64,000 bases of DNA from Clostridia bacterium (GCA_900771345.1 CAAGNQ010000010.1:1-64000), one strand, 5' to 3'. Positions 52,604 to 59,831 are shown, numbered from the stretch's first letter. Notes: generated by a model not told the origin, from the letters alone. Program-made: numbers and translations.

Positions 52604-53278
52604 ATGGTAAATGCAAATCTAAAAAAAGTTATTAGCATTATTGAAAAAGGCAATAATTTAGGGGAAAAGATTTTCCTTGTCGGTGCAACCAAAATGGTTG
52701 ACGTGGACGTTATTAACGACGCAATAAAAAACGGACTAGAAATTGTTGCCGAAAACAAAGTTCAAGAGTTTAGAGAAAAAACTGACAAAATTTTTGGTGC
52801 AAAACAGCATTTTATAGGCCACCTGCAAACCAACAAAGTCAAATATCTAGTAGGCAATGTTGACTTAATTCAATCGGTTGATAGTTTGAATTTAGCGCAA
52901 ACGATTGATAAAGAGGCTAAAAAGAAAAAAATTGTTCAAAACATTTTGATTGAAATAAATATTGGTGAAGAGCCGACTAAAAGTGGCTTTTCATATCTCT
53001 CTGCAAAAGAGCAGATAAAAAACATTGCAAACAGTTGCTCATCTGTTAAAATTTTAGGGCTGATGGCAATGCTTCCTCAAACAGAAGATAAAGACTATTT
53101 GGCAAAACTTTGCAGAAAAATGCGTTCACTTTATAATGAGTTAAAAGAAGAAAATTCTGATTTAAAATACCTGTCTGTTGGTATTTCAAGCGATTACGAG
53201 ATTGCCATTCAAAACGGCAGTAATATGATTAGGCTTGGAAGAACTATTTTTGGACAAAGAAATTACGGAGAAAGATAA
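52604..53278 (+). CDS. yggS: YggS/PLPBP family pyridoxal-phosphate homeostasis protein
   Basis: 224 residues, alanine-racemase-like TIM barrel without the second domain. The PLP lysine is in LVGATKMVD near 28; other signatures are VAENKVQEFREK near 49, HFIGHLQTNKVKYL near 67, EINIGEEPTKSGFS near 116 and the C-terminal MIRLGRTIFGQRNY, which binds the PLP phosphate. The protein buffers PLP and affects amino-acid pools. Its place directly before sepF is the usual ylmE-sepF arrangement of Gram-positive bacteria, so ylmE is a synonym. Confidence 0.95.
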   Translation: MVNANLKKVISIIEKGNNLGEKIFLVGATKMVDVDVINDAIKNGLEIVAENKVQEFREKTDKIFGAKQHFIGHLQTNKVKYLVGNVDLIQSVDSLNLAQTIDKEAKKKKIVQNILIEINIGEEPTKSGFSYLSAKEQIKNIANSCSSVKILGLMAMLPQTEDKDYLAKLCRKMRSLYNELKEENSDLKYLSVGISSDYEIAIQNGSNMIRLGRTIFGQRNYGER

Positions 53279-53281
53279 ATT

Positions 53282-53623
53282 ATGGGATTATTTGATTTGT
53301 TTGGTAAAGACCCTAAAATAAAAAACGAGCGTGCAACGCTTAGTACACCTAGCGATTTTGCTAACGTTAGCGCTGTTGACGGGAATGATAAAAAAGGTCC
53401 TGTCGCCGTGTTTAGTCCAGCGTCTTATAGTGACGTTGAGCAGATTATAGACGCAATAAAGTCGGGAAAAAATGCCGTAGTTCATTTAACGAGTTTAAAA
53501 ACCGAAACGGCAATTAGAGTACTTGATATGCTATCTGGCGCTATATACGCTTTAGGTGGTGGGGTTTACGAAATGGGTAAAAACATTTTTATGTTCTCCC
53601 CTGCCGGTGTTGAAATATATTAA
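53282..53623 (+). CDS. sepF: Cell-division protein SepF
   Basis: 113 residues, shorter than B. subtilis SepF (152) because the linker is short. The N-terminal amphipathic helix (MGLFDLFGKD) would bind the membrane. The globular domain contains VAVFSPASYSDVEQIIDAI near 40, VVHLTSLKTETAIRVLDML and GAIYALGGGVYEMGKNIFMFSPAGV at the C-terminus. It anchors FtsZ to the membrane and shapes the septum. It is the last gene of the asd operon and is followed 16 nt later by a strong bidirectional terminator. Confidence 0.94.
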   Translation: MGLFDLFGKDPKIKNERATLSTPSDFANVSAVDGNDKKGPVAVFSPASYSDVEQIIDAIKSGKNAVVHLTSLKTETAIRVLDMLSGAIYALGGGVYEMGKNIFMFSPAGVEIY

Positions 53624-53635
53624 TTAAACTAAAAA

Positions 53636-53673
53636 AATTAAAACGGCTTGCAAATTCGCAAGCCGTTTTTCGC
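53636..53673. terminator. Bidirectional terminator between sepF and the transporter gene
   Basis: A GC-rich 12-bp stem (53640-53651 with 53658-53669), with A residues on the left and five T on the right. It ends the plus-strand asd-sepF operon and the converging minus-strand transporter gene. Confidence 0.9.
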
Positions 53674-53685
53674 TATGTTTTTCTA

Positions 53686-54996
53686 TTAAATTGCCCACAC
53701 GAACCAGGTAAATAAATATCCTGTAAGCACTGCAACTATGGTAAATGGTATTCCTATCTTAAAGAAATCGCTATTTTTAACTTCAAAACCTGCTTTTCTT
53801 AATATTCCAATACCAACAACGTTTGCCGATGCACCAAATGGCGTTATATTTCCACCGAGCGTCGCGCCAATCAATAAACCGAAGTAAAGTGCTACGGTAA
53901 TTTCTGACGAAAAACTACCAGAAAGTCCAGATATTACGGGAAGCATTGTCGCAACGTATGGAATATTATCAATAAACGCTGATAATATTACAGATGCAAA
54001 TACGATAACCGTGTATAGCAAGAAGACGTTTTGCGAACCTATGCTTGCGAATAAATTTGCTAGGTCTTTTATTATTCCAACGTTTTCTACACAACCGATA
54101 ATAATAAATAAGAAAATCAAGAACAATACTGTTTGATAATCAAAAGAGTCTTTTGCAATTTTTAAGGCCGAACCTTTCTTTTGCAAGCAATAGACTAGAA
54201 GAGTAACCACGCCACATACTAGACAGATAACGCCATTTATTATGCTCTTTCCAAACAAGAATATATCAAGGTTGACAAAAGATGTGCAAACCAATAATCC
54301 CATATTAAGAAGTAGCATAATCGTTGGGAGAAGACTTTTCACTTCAACCATTTCACTTTCAAAAGATAATTTCTCTTTATTCTTCCTAAATATAAACATT
54401 AAAACGGGAATAGTTACTAATGCTCCGAGTTCAACTGCAAAGAAAATAGAAGGTCTTCCCTTGTAAACGAAGAAATCAAAGAAACTCATTCCTGCGGCGT
54501 CTGCAAGCATTATAGACGTCGTGTCCCCGATAAGTGTTGCCGCGCCTTGTAGATTAGACGAAACGGCGATAGAAATAAGCACGGGAATGGGCGAAACTTT
54601 AATCTTCTTAGCAATAGCCATGCCGATAGGCGCAAGCATTAAAACTGTGGCAACGTTATCAACGAAGGCAGAGATTAAGCCAGAGAGAAGAGAAACGGTT
54701 ACAACTGCCATAATTGCACTCGGCATTTTAGACATAAGTTTGTTTGCAATCTTGTTAGGCATACCACTGTCAGCAAACACGCCAACGGTAATCATAATGC
54801 CGGCAAGCATAAACACAACATCATATTTAATGCTTTTCAGCGTTTCCAAAAAGCCATACTCGGTATTGCCGAATATAATTAGAAACAACGCTGTAACAAG
54901 TGCAACGGCACCAGTCGTCCACGTTTTATAATTTGAAAAAGCAATTATTAAAACGTAGGTTAAAATAAATAAACAAAGAACTATTATTTTTTCCAT
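53686..54996 (-). CDS. ArsB/NhaD-type (IT superfamily) ion transporter under a manganese riboswitch
   Basis: 436 residues, about 11-12 membrane helices in two similar halves. The conserved re-entrant motifs of the ion-transporter superfamily appear twice: AFVDNVATVLMLAPIG near 111 with GDTTSIMLADA near 157, and AFIDNIPYVATMLPV near 345 with NITPFGASANVVGIG near 385. Close relatives include arsenite (ArsB), Na+/H+ (NhaD) and citrate-type permeases; the substrate cannot be read from sequence. The leader carries what looks like a yybP-ykoY Mn2+ riboswitch with an overlapping terminator, directly before AGGGAG and the ATG. Mn2+ or another divalent cation export is therefore the best inference. 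No arsR or arsenite genes are near. Confidence 0.88.
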   Translation of the reverse strand: MEKIIVLCLFILTYVLIIAFSNYKTWTTGAVALVTALFLIIFGNTEYGFLETLKSIKYDVVFMLAGIMITVGVFADSGMPNKIANKLMSKMPSAIMAVVTVSLLSGLISAFVDNVATVLMLAPIGMAIAKKIKVSPIPVLISIAVSSNLQGAATLIGDTTSIMLADAAGMSFFDFFVYKGRPSIFFAVELGALVTIPVLMFIFRKNKEKLSFESEMVEVKSLLPTIMLLLNMGLLVCTSFVNLDIFLFGKSIINGVICLVCGVVTLLVYCLQKKGSALKIAKDSFDYQTVLFLIFLFIIIGCVENVGIIKDLANLFASIGSQNVFLLYTVIVFASVILSAFIDNIPYVATMLPVISGLSGSFSSEITVALYFGLLIGATLGGNITPFGASANVVGIGILRKAGFEVKNSDFFKIGIPFTIVAVLTGYLFTWFVWAI

Positions 54997-55009
54997 TCGT
55001 ATTCTCCCT

Positions 55010-55150
55010 AAAAAAAGACTTTTATCGCTTTTAACGATAAAAGTCTTGTTAAAACTACTTAAAGCAATTCTGTGCTACCGGACAATTTCTTGCCGTACTG
55101 ACGATAACACAGCAGTTAAAAAAACGCTAACTACTCCCTTTTATTCATAA
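55010..55150 (-). promoter_or_regulatory. yybP-ykoY (manganese) riboswitch with expression-platform terminator
   Basis: On the minus strand the closing stem AUAAAAG (55144-55138) pairs perfectly with CUUUUAU (55043-55037). Right inside it are the class hallmarks GGAGUAG (55137-55131) on the 5' side and AACAAGA (about 55050-55044) on the 3' side. The long arm has CUGUG/CACAG (55112-55108 with 55074-55070), a UCGUCA internal loop (55104-55099), a hairpin capped by GAAA, and CCGGUAG. The closing strand CUUUUAU is also part of a 13-bp terminator (55047-55035 with 55027-55015) followed by seven U, so ligand binding should prevent termination. These features match the described Mn2+ on-switch. No search was run. 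Confidence 0.85.
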
Positions 55151-55165
55151 AACTATTAAGAAAAA

Positions 55166-56125
55166 TTATCTTACGTTTAACGCGTTGTATGTTGCGTCAA
55201 GTGCCGCTAATTTTTCTGATAAAAGTTTTTGCTCATCTTCAGGTAATGGAAGTTCAACTATTTCCTTAAACCCTGAACCACCAACCTTGCAAAGAACGCC
55301 TGTGCAAAGGTCTTTAGCGCCATATTCTCCGTCAAGATAGGTTGACAATGGTAAAATCGTTTCGGTATCAGCAAGCAAAGCCTTGATAAGTTGAACGGTT
55401 GACGCTGCGATTGCATAGAAGGTTGCGCCCTTTGCTTTGATAACCTTTGCGCCAGCCTTAACCATTCCCGTATAAATGCATTCAAGTTCGCTATCAAGTT
55501 TATCTGCATCAACCTTCATAATCTTTGTGCAGTAATCCTTAATAGGCATACCACAAACGGTACATAAACTCCAAGGAGCCATACAAGCATCACCGTGTTC
55601 TCCAAGTACGTATGCATTAACGTTTTTAGCATCAACGTTGCAGTATGAAGCAACTGCTTGAATAAGCCTATTTGAATCAAGAAGCGTACCCGTACCAATA
55701 ACTTGATTTTTTGGAAGACCTGTTTCCTTCATTGTAACGTAAGTTAAAACGTCAACAGGATTACTAACTATTATATAAAGTGCGTTTGGTGCAATTTTTG
55801 CAACGTTACCGATAACGCTTTTTAAAATTCCAATATTGATTCCTGCGAGGTCAAGCCTTGTTTGACCTGGTTTTCTACCAACGCCAAAAGTAACAACGAC
55901 TATATCAGCCCCTGCAACGTCTTCATATTCACCACTCCAAATTTTAACTGATGGAACAGATGCCGCGCATTGTTGAAGGTCTAACGCCTCACCTTCTGCC
56001 TTTTCCTTGTTGATATCAACTAGAACAATTTCAGAACATACTCCTTGAAGTGTTAGAGCATATCCTATTGTTGCGCCTACGTTACCTGTGCCAAGTATAG
56101 CAATTTTTCTCTTTTTCTGAATCAT
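55166..56125 (-). CDS. ldh: L-lactate dehydrogenase
   Basis: 319 residues. The NAD motif ILGTGNVGATIGYAL starts near residue 9. The specificity loop reads RKPGQTRLDLAG, with Gln (lactate) instead of Arg (malate) and the catalytic Arg three residues on. IVSNPVDVLTY and the catalytic His in LGEHGDACMAPW follow. It reduces pyruvate to lactate with NADH in fermentation. I chose the ATG at 56125 (GGAG upstream); an upstream codon at 56167 would add 14 residues not found in the family. The nearest terminator downstream is that of the riboswitch at 55010-55047, so some transporter transcripts could originate from ldh. Confidence 0.95.
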   Translation of the reverse strand: MIQKKRKIAILGTGNVGATIGYALTLQGVCSEIVLVDINKEKAEGEALDLQQCAASVPSVKIWSGEYEDVAGADIVVVTFGVGRKPGQTRLDLAGINIGILKSVIGNVAKIAPNALYIIVSNPVDVLTYVTMKETGLPKNQVIGTGTLLDSNRLIQAVASYCNVDAKNVNAYVLGEHGDACMAPWSLCTVCGMPIKDYCTKIMKVDADKLDSELECIYTGMVKAGAKVIKAKGATFYAIAASTVQLIKALLADTETILPLSTYLDGEYGAKDLCTGVLCKVGGSGFKEIVELPLPEDEQKLLSEKLAALDATYNALNVR

Positions 56126-56231
56126 TTTGAAGTATTCTCCTATTATAATTACAAATATATGATACACAAAAAGAGAGTATTTTGCAAATAAAATTTATAA
56201 GTTTTATAAAAAATTTAGTTTTTTTTGAATT

Positions 56232-57584
56232 TTATGTTTTCGTGTTTAAAATTTCCTCCAAAATTTGATATATATCTCCTGCACCGAGAACTAACGCTTT
56301 GCCGTTTTTTCCTTTTAACCTGCTCATTAATTTTTCTAACTCTAAAGGATTATCTGCGTAAAAGCAGTCTTTTTTCCCTGTGCTTTTTAGATTTTTATAA
56401 AGAGTTTTCCCATCTCCTCTAAAATCATACTCTTCTCTTGCCGGGTATGTTTTAAAAATTACAAGATTTTTAACCTCTTTTAAGACGTCAACAAAATCCT
56501 CCATTAAAATTTTTGTCCTTGAAAAAGTGTGTGGTTGAAAAACAGTAAATGCGCCACTCTCTTTTTTTGCCGATATTATCGCCCTTATCTCGCTAGGATG
56601 ATGCGCGTAGTCGGCAGTAATTTCACAGCCTAAATACTCACCTATCTTTTCGTTCCTCCTTGAAACGTTAGTAAACTCCTCTAAACTTTTTTTAATAACC
56701 TTAAAAGGAATTTTAAACAATTCGCAAACGCTTATGGCCGAGAGCGCGTTATAGATATTGTGTTCCCCCTCAATATTAAGATTAATTACTCCTTCTTTTA
56801 TTCCGTATTTGGTCAAAGTAAAAGAATAACCTTTGCCGTTAAATCTAACTTTTTTTGCCATAATGCACGCCTGATTTTTTATTCCAAAACTCAGGACTGA
56901 CGAATTTGCAATTTTTTTGCAGTTTTGGTCGTCATAATTAAGAATGGCAATCCCGTAGCTTGCAAACTTAGAAAAGACGTCAATCATTTCACTCATATTA
57001 GAATAACTATCAAGATGGTCGTTGTCGATATTTAGAATTACTGCCACGCTAGGTCTAATATCTAATAAATTCTTTTTATACTCGCACGCCTCTGCAATCA
57101 CAAAATTTTTGTTGCCAAACACGAAGTTTCCAAAATTCTTGTCCATTCCACCACAAAAAACTGTTGGGCATAAATTTGCATTTATGAAAATGTTTGAAAG
57201 CATTGCCGTTGCCGTAGTTTTTCCGTGACTTCCCGCAATAGCCACCGAATGAGCATAATCTTCCATAATACTGCCGAGCATTTGGCTTCTTGTAAACATG
57301 GGAATATCGTTGCTTTTTGATGCAACAAGTTCGCAATTATTTTTATCAATAGCAGACGTATATATAACTGCATCAGCAGATAACACGTTATTTTCATTAT
57401 GCCCGACGCAAACCTCTGCGCCTGCCTCTTTTACCTTGAGAAAATACTCGTTTGCGCATATATCGCTACCAGAAACAGTCTTTTTATGACGAATTGAGTA
57501 CAGGGCAAGTCCACTCATAGACACCCCCCCCACACCTATAAAATGCAATCTTTTGTAATTTTCAAAACAGAATTTATCTTTCAT
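56232..57584 (-). CDS. murC: UDP-N-acetylmuramate-L-alanine ligase
   Basis: 450 residues. The N-terminal UDP-binding Rossmann motif is HFIGVGGVSMSGLAL (14-28). The ATP-binding AIAGSHGKTTATAML is near 93, followed by HLDSYSNMSEMIDVF near 196 and DYAHHPSEIRAIISA near 323. It adds L-Ala to UDP-MurNAc in the cytoplasm. It reads divergently from spoVG with about 135 nt between them, which contain a perfect 18-bp palindrome. The ribosome site is weak (AGTGGT). Confidence 0.97.
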   Translation of the reverse strand: MKDKFCFENYKRLHFIGVGGVSMSGLALYSIRHKKTVSGSDICANEYFLKVKEAGAEVCVGHNENNVLSADAVIYTSAIDKNNCELVASKSNDIPMFTRSQMLGSIMEDYAHSVAIAGSHGKTTATAMLSNIFINANLCPTVFCGGMDKNFGNFVFGNKNFVIAEACEYKKNLLDIRPSVAVILNIDNDHLDSYSNMSEMIDVFSKFASYGIAILNYDDQNCKKIANSSVLSFGIKNQACIMAKKVRFNGKGYSFTLTKYGIKEGVINLNIEGEHNIYNALSAISVCELFKIPFKVIKKSLEEFTNVSRRNEKIGEYLGCEITADYAHHPSEIRAIISAKKESGAFTVFQPHTFSRTKILMEDFVDVLKEVKNLVIFKTYPAREEYDFRGDGKTLYKNLKSTGKKDCFYADNPLELEKLMSRLKGKNGKALVLGAGDIYQILEEILNTKT

Positions 57585-57638
57585 ACCACTAATCTATGAA
57601 AAAAACCTTAAAAATAGCACTTTTTTTCGATTTTTTGC

Positions 57639-57656
57639 AAGGTTTTTTAAAAAACC
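57639..57656. repeat. 18-bp perfect palindrome between murC and spoVG
   Basis: AGGTTTTTTAAAAAACCT lies between the divergent genes. It immediately borders a possible murC -35 element (TTGCAA, 57639-57634; -10 TATTTT at 57615-57610, 18-nt spacer) and is 10 nt upstream of a TTGACT at 57666 that may serve spoVG. It could be an operator or only AT-rich symmetry. Confidence 0.5.
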
Positions 57657-57719
57657 TATTGAAATTTGACTAAAACTGTGTTAAAATATACATAATATAT
57701 GGAAGGAAGGTAACTAACA

Positions 57720-57992
57720 ATGAAAATCACAGACGTAAGAGTTCGTATCGTAAAGAAGGACGACAGCAAACTTAAAGCCGTTGCATCAGTAACTTTTGAT
57801 GACTGCTTTGTAGTGCACGACATTAAGGTTATTGAGGGAACGGAAGGTTTCTTTATCGCAATGCCATCACGTAAAACAGGCGAAGGCGATTATAAAGATA
57901 TTGCTCATCCTATCAAAACTGAAACAAGGGAAGAACTTATTAAAGTTGTTCTTGACGAATTCGAAGCTGAAAAAGCAAAACCTGCTGAATAA
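57720..57992 (+). CDS. spoVG: Septation/sporulation regulator SpoVG
   Basis: 90 residues, the conserved SpoVG fold. It begins MKITDVRVRIVKKDDSKLKA and contains ASVTFDDCFVVHDIKVIEG and AMPSRKTGEGDYKDIAHPI, the most conserved block, then an acidic-basic tail. Homologues bind RNA and DNA and affect septation, virulence factors and sporulation genes; the protein also occurs in non-sporulating Firmicutes, so it is no proof of sporulation. Strong ribosome site (GGAAGGAAGG). A TTGACT at 57666-57671 may be its -35 box. It is closed by a terminator at 58029-58064. Confidence 0.96.
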   Translation: MKITDVRVRIVKKDDSKLKAVASVTFDDCFVVHDIKVIEGTEGFFIAMPSRKTGEGDYKDIAHPIKTETREELIKVVLDEFEAEKAKPAE

Positions 57993-58027
57993 TTTTTAGT
58001 TGCTAGTTTTTAATTAAATACAATCAC

Positions 58028-58066
58028 TAACTTGCCTCAAGGTTTTCCTTGTGGTAAGTTTTTTGT
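58028..58066 (+). terminator. Intrinsic terminator of spoVG
   Basis: A 14-position stem (58029-58042 with 58047-58060, one mismatch) with a TTTT loop and a T run after it. Confidence 0.88.
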
Positions 58067-58119
58067 GTTTAAAATTATAGTTTTAGTAGACGGTTAAAAG
58101 GTTTAAGATAAAAGATAAT

Positions 58120-58809
58120 ATGAACGAACATCTAATTACCCCCATTGCACATATTCGGTCAGATTTTAAGGAAAAATTCGGAATACCACGCCAAAGTGGT
58201 AGAGCACCCTCGCTAAAATCAAAAATCATATTTACCGAGAAATTTAGAAAAGACGAGGCGATAAAAAATATTACCGAGTTTTCTCATATTTGGTTAATTT
58301 TTGGATTTTCAAAATGCGTAAAAAGTGATTTTTCTATGACCGTGCGTCCTCCTCGCTTAGGAGGAAACAAAAGAGTGGGAGTATTTGCAAGCAGAAGTCC
58401 ATTTCGACCAAATAGTTTAGGGCTTTCTTCTGTTAAACTTGAAGGAATTGAAAAATCGGACGAGGGCACCTGCCTAATCGTTTCGGGTGCAGATATTCTT
58501 GACGGCTCTCCTATTTATGATATTAAACCGTATTTACCCTTTACAGATAGCCACCCTGACGCTATCGGTGGGTATGCCGACGGACAGAGAGATTATAAAC
58601 TTCAAGTAAATATTAGCAAAAATTTTTTAGATAGAATAGACCAAGCAAAGCGTGACGGCTTGATAGAGTGTTTACAAGACGACCCTCGCCCGTCATATCA
58701 TAACGATAGCCGTGAATACGGAATGAGTTTTCACGATTACGAGATTAAGTTTTTCGTTTGTGGTGACGAGTTAACCGTAACTAATATTGAAAAAACAAAA
58801 AATGATTAG
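58120..58809 (+). CDS. trmO: tRNA (adenine-N6)-methyltransferase TrmO (TsaA family)
   Basis: 229 residues. The N-terminal TsaA/TrmO beta-barrel has PIAHIRSDFKEKFGIPRQSG at residues 8-27, FSHIWLIFGFS near 53, MTVRPPRLGGNKRVGVFASR near 73 and SPFRPNSLGLS near 93, all hallmark segments. GADILDGSPIYDIKPYLPF (near 128) closes the domain. A shorter C-terminal domain follows. TrmO methylates N6 of t6A37 in tRNA-Thr; TcdA in this window acts on the same t6A base. The last codons and stop (AATGATTAG) belong to the left inverted repeat of the 58801-59831 island, so the C-terminus may have been altered by its insertion. Confidence 0.9.
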   Translation: MNEHLITPIAHIRSDFKEKFGIPRQSGRAPSLKSKIIFTEKFRKDEAIKNITEFSHIWLIFGFSKCVKSDFSMTVRPPRLGGNKRVGVFASRSPFRPNSLGLSSVKLEGIEKSDEGTCLIVSGADILDGSPIYDIKPYLPFTDSHPDAIGGYADGQRDYKLQVNISKNFLDRIDQAKRDGLIECLQDDPRPSYHNDSREYGMSFHDYEIKFFVCGDELTVTNIEKTKND

Positions 58810-58837
58810 CGAATTAGTGCGTTGCTCTTAGGGATTT
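58801..58837 (+). repeat. Left 37-nt inverted repeat of the trmO-fhs island
   Basis: It begins AATGATTAGCGAA and ends TAGGGATTT. Against the reverse complement of 59795-59831 it has the same length without gaps and 30 of 37 identical bases, with both outer segments (13 and 9 nt) and a central AGTGC perfect. It overlaps the trmO stop codon. Confidence 0.75.
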
Positions 58838-58852
58838 AAATTTAATAATTTA

Positions 58853-58890
58853 TAAAACTCGACTTTATTCAAGTCGAGTTTTCTTTTACC
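58853..58890 (+). terminator. Intrinsic terminator downstream of trmO
   Basis: A perfect 12-bp stem (58854-58865 with 58871-58882), TATTC loop, and TTTTCTTTT. It insulates the following promoter from trmO. Confidence 0.92.
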
Positions 58891-58903
58891 CACGCTAAAA
58901 CAC

Positions 58904-58932
58904 TTGATAAAACTTTTTATAAGTGCTATAAT
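58904..58932 (+). promoter_or_regulatory. Promoter of the structured leader RNA
   Basis: TTGATA (58904-58909), exactly 17 nt, TATAAT (58927-58932). The start site expected 7 nt downstream (58939-58940) coincides with the first base of the long closing stem. Confidence 0.82.
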
Positions 58933-58938
58933 AACTGT

Positions 58939-59154
58939 AGCCAAACTAACTAAATAAACGCAATTCTTGTGGTGTAATTTTCTTTTTTATAGGGATAATT
59001 ATATTTATTTTTACCACAATAGTATTATTGAATTTGATAAAATGCAGATTCTACTTGTGCTATTGTGGTTACACCATTTTGCGTAAAGTTAGTTTGGCGA
59101 CTATCGGAGTCTGTGTTTTTGTGCGCTTACTTCGGTAGGCGCACTTTTTATTTT
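58939..59154 (+). ncRNA. Long rod-like structured RNA ending in a UUCG-capped terminator
   Basis: Four nested, fully complementary stems: 58940-58951 with 59087-59098 (12 bp), 58958-58963 with 59079-59084 (6 bp), 58970-58976 with 59070-59076 (7 bp) and 59013-59022 with 59060-59069 (10 bp). A 36-nt U/A-rich bulge lies on the 5' side between the third and fourth stems, and a 37-nt loop caps the rod. A small hairpin (59099-59111) and then a terminator with a C(UUCG)G tetraloop (59121-59144) and a T-tract follow. The lipoprotein ribosome site begins right after the T-tract. It does not fit 6S RNA, T-box, or a riboswitch class that I know; it may be a cis-acting attenuator or a free small RNA. Confidence 0.75.
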
Positions 59155-59169
59155 GTGGAGGTATAACAA

Positions 59170-59679
59170 ATGAAGAAACTTTTAACTATTCTATTGGTAT
59201 TAATGCTATCATTAATGTTAACAATTGCTTGCGTTGGGTGTGATTCCAACAATAATACGCCAACTTGCCAACATACTACTCAAATAGGCACTTGTCAAAA
59301 TTGTGGTGTTTTTCAAAATCAAAGTAATTACAACATAATAAAAAATAAATTATCAGAAGCATCTAATCTTGTAAATATTGCATTAACATCTATATCAAGC
59401 GTCCCCAATACTGGTAATGATTATACTCAACGATTGATTAATGCTATACAAAGCGCTCAACCACAAATTGATGATGCTAAAAATTGTTTAAATACCGCAA
59501 TTGCTGTTTGCGATAATTATTCTGAACTTACAACAATATTAAATAGTTTATATAGAGCAAAAACTGCTTTACCGACAAGTTTATCTAATGGTACTAGTAT
59601 CCAAAATTATCTTAGTGGACTAAGAACATTTGTTACTGAAATAGCGTCAGCAAGAACACAACTCGCGTATATTAAGTAA
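59170..59679 (+). CDS. Small secreted lipoprotein of unknown function
   Basis: 169 residues. A signal peptide (KKLLTILLVLMLSLMLTIA) leads to a lipobox-like site; either Cys in IACVGC could be lipidated, the second (VGC, followed by DSNNN) being more likely. A short cysteine/histidine cluster follows (CQHTTQIGTCQNCG), with zinc-ribbon spacing. The rest is a helical, Asn/Ser/Thr-rich domain containing ASNLVNIALTSISSV and a repeat-like helix pattern. Codon use is more AT-rich than in neighbouring genes. Ribosome site GTGGAGG. No promoter lies between the terminator at 59121-59154 and the ATG, so expression must read through it. No family is recognised. Confidence 0.8.
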   Translation: MKKLLTILLVLMLSLMLTIACVGCDSNNNTPTCQHTTQIGTCQNCGVFQNQSNYNIIKNKLSEASNLVNIALTSISSVPNTGNDYTQRLINAIQSAQPQIDDAKNCLNTAIAVCDNYSELTTILNSLYRAKTALPTSLSNGTSIQNYLSGLRTFVTEIASARTQLAYIK

Positions 59680-59690
59680 CTATTATATGA

Positions 59691-59749
59691 TTTGCAAAGT
59701 GTAGCACACTATACTTTGCAAACAAAGTCGTGTGTTTTGCAAAGCAAAA
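59691..59749. repeat. Palindromic TTTGCAAAG hairpins after the lipoprotein gene
   Basis: A 14-bp hairpin (59691-59704 with 59709-59722, one G-U pair), followed by a second small hairpin (TTTTGC/GCAAAA, about 59735-59748) with the same core word. The word TTTGCAAAG occurs three times here, twice direct and once inverted. This resembles REP-like palindromic units. Confidence 0.6.
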
Positions 59750-59786
59750 AAGTAAAGAGTAGCAAAATTTTGCTACTCTTTTACAA
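59750..59786. terminator. Bidirectional terminator between the lipoprotein gene and fhs
   Basis: A perfect 28-nt palindrome (59754-59767 with 59768-59781). Plus-strand T and minus-strand T tracts are both present, so it can terminate the lipoprotein transcript and the converging fhs transcript. Confidence 0.8.
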
Positions 59787-59794
59787 TGCCCTAA

Positions 59795-59831
59795 AAATCC
59801 CTATGGGTAGAGCACTTTTTCGCTAATCATT
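59795..59831 (-). repeat. Right 37-nt inverted repeat of the trmO-fhs island
   Basis: The reverse complement begins AATGATTAGCGAA and ends TAGGGATTT like the left copy. It lies 22 nt after the fhs stop, outside the terminator. The two copies delimit 1031 bp, and each sits at the 3' end of an outward gene. No target duplication can be seen in the A/T-rich flanks. Confidence 0.75.

Noticed and set aside
55130..55155. Tiny reading frame ATGAATAAAAGGGAG before a stop, upstream of the transporter
   Set aside because: Five codons overlapping the closing stem of the riboswitch aptamer, without a ribosome site.
58940..59098. Could be a MITE with 12-bp terminal repeats or an integron attC site
   Set aside because: Complementarity continues in nested stems inside the ends, no target duplication is visible, and no RYYYAAC/GTTRRRY core pair is found. 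A folded RNA fits better.
58940..59154. 6S RNA or T-box leader
   Set aside because: No central open-promoter-like bubble with matching flanks, and no specifier/T-box motif with an aminoacyl-type downstream gene.
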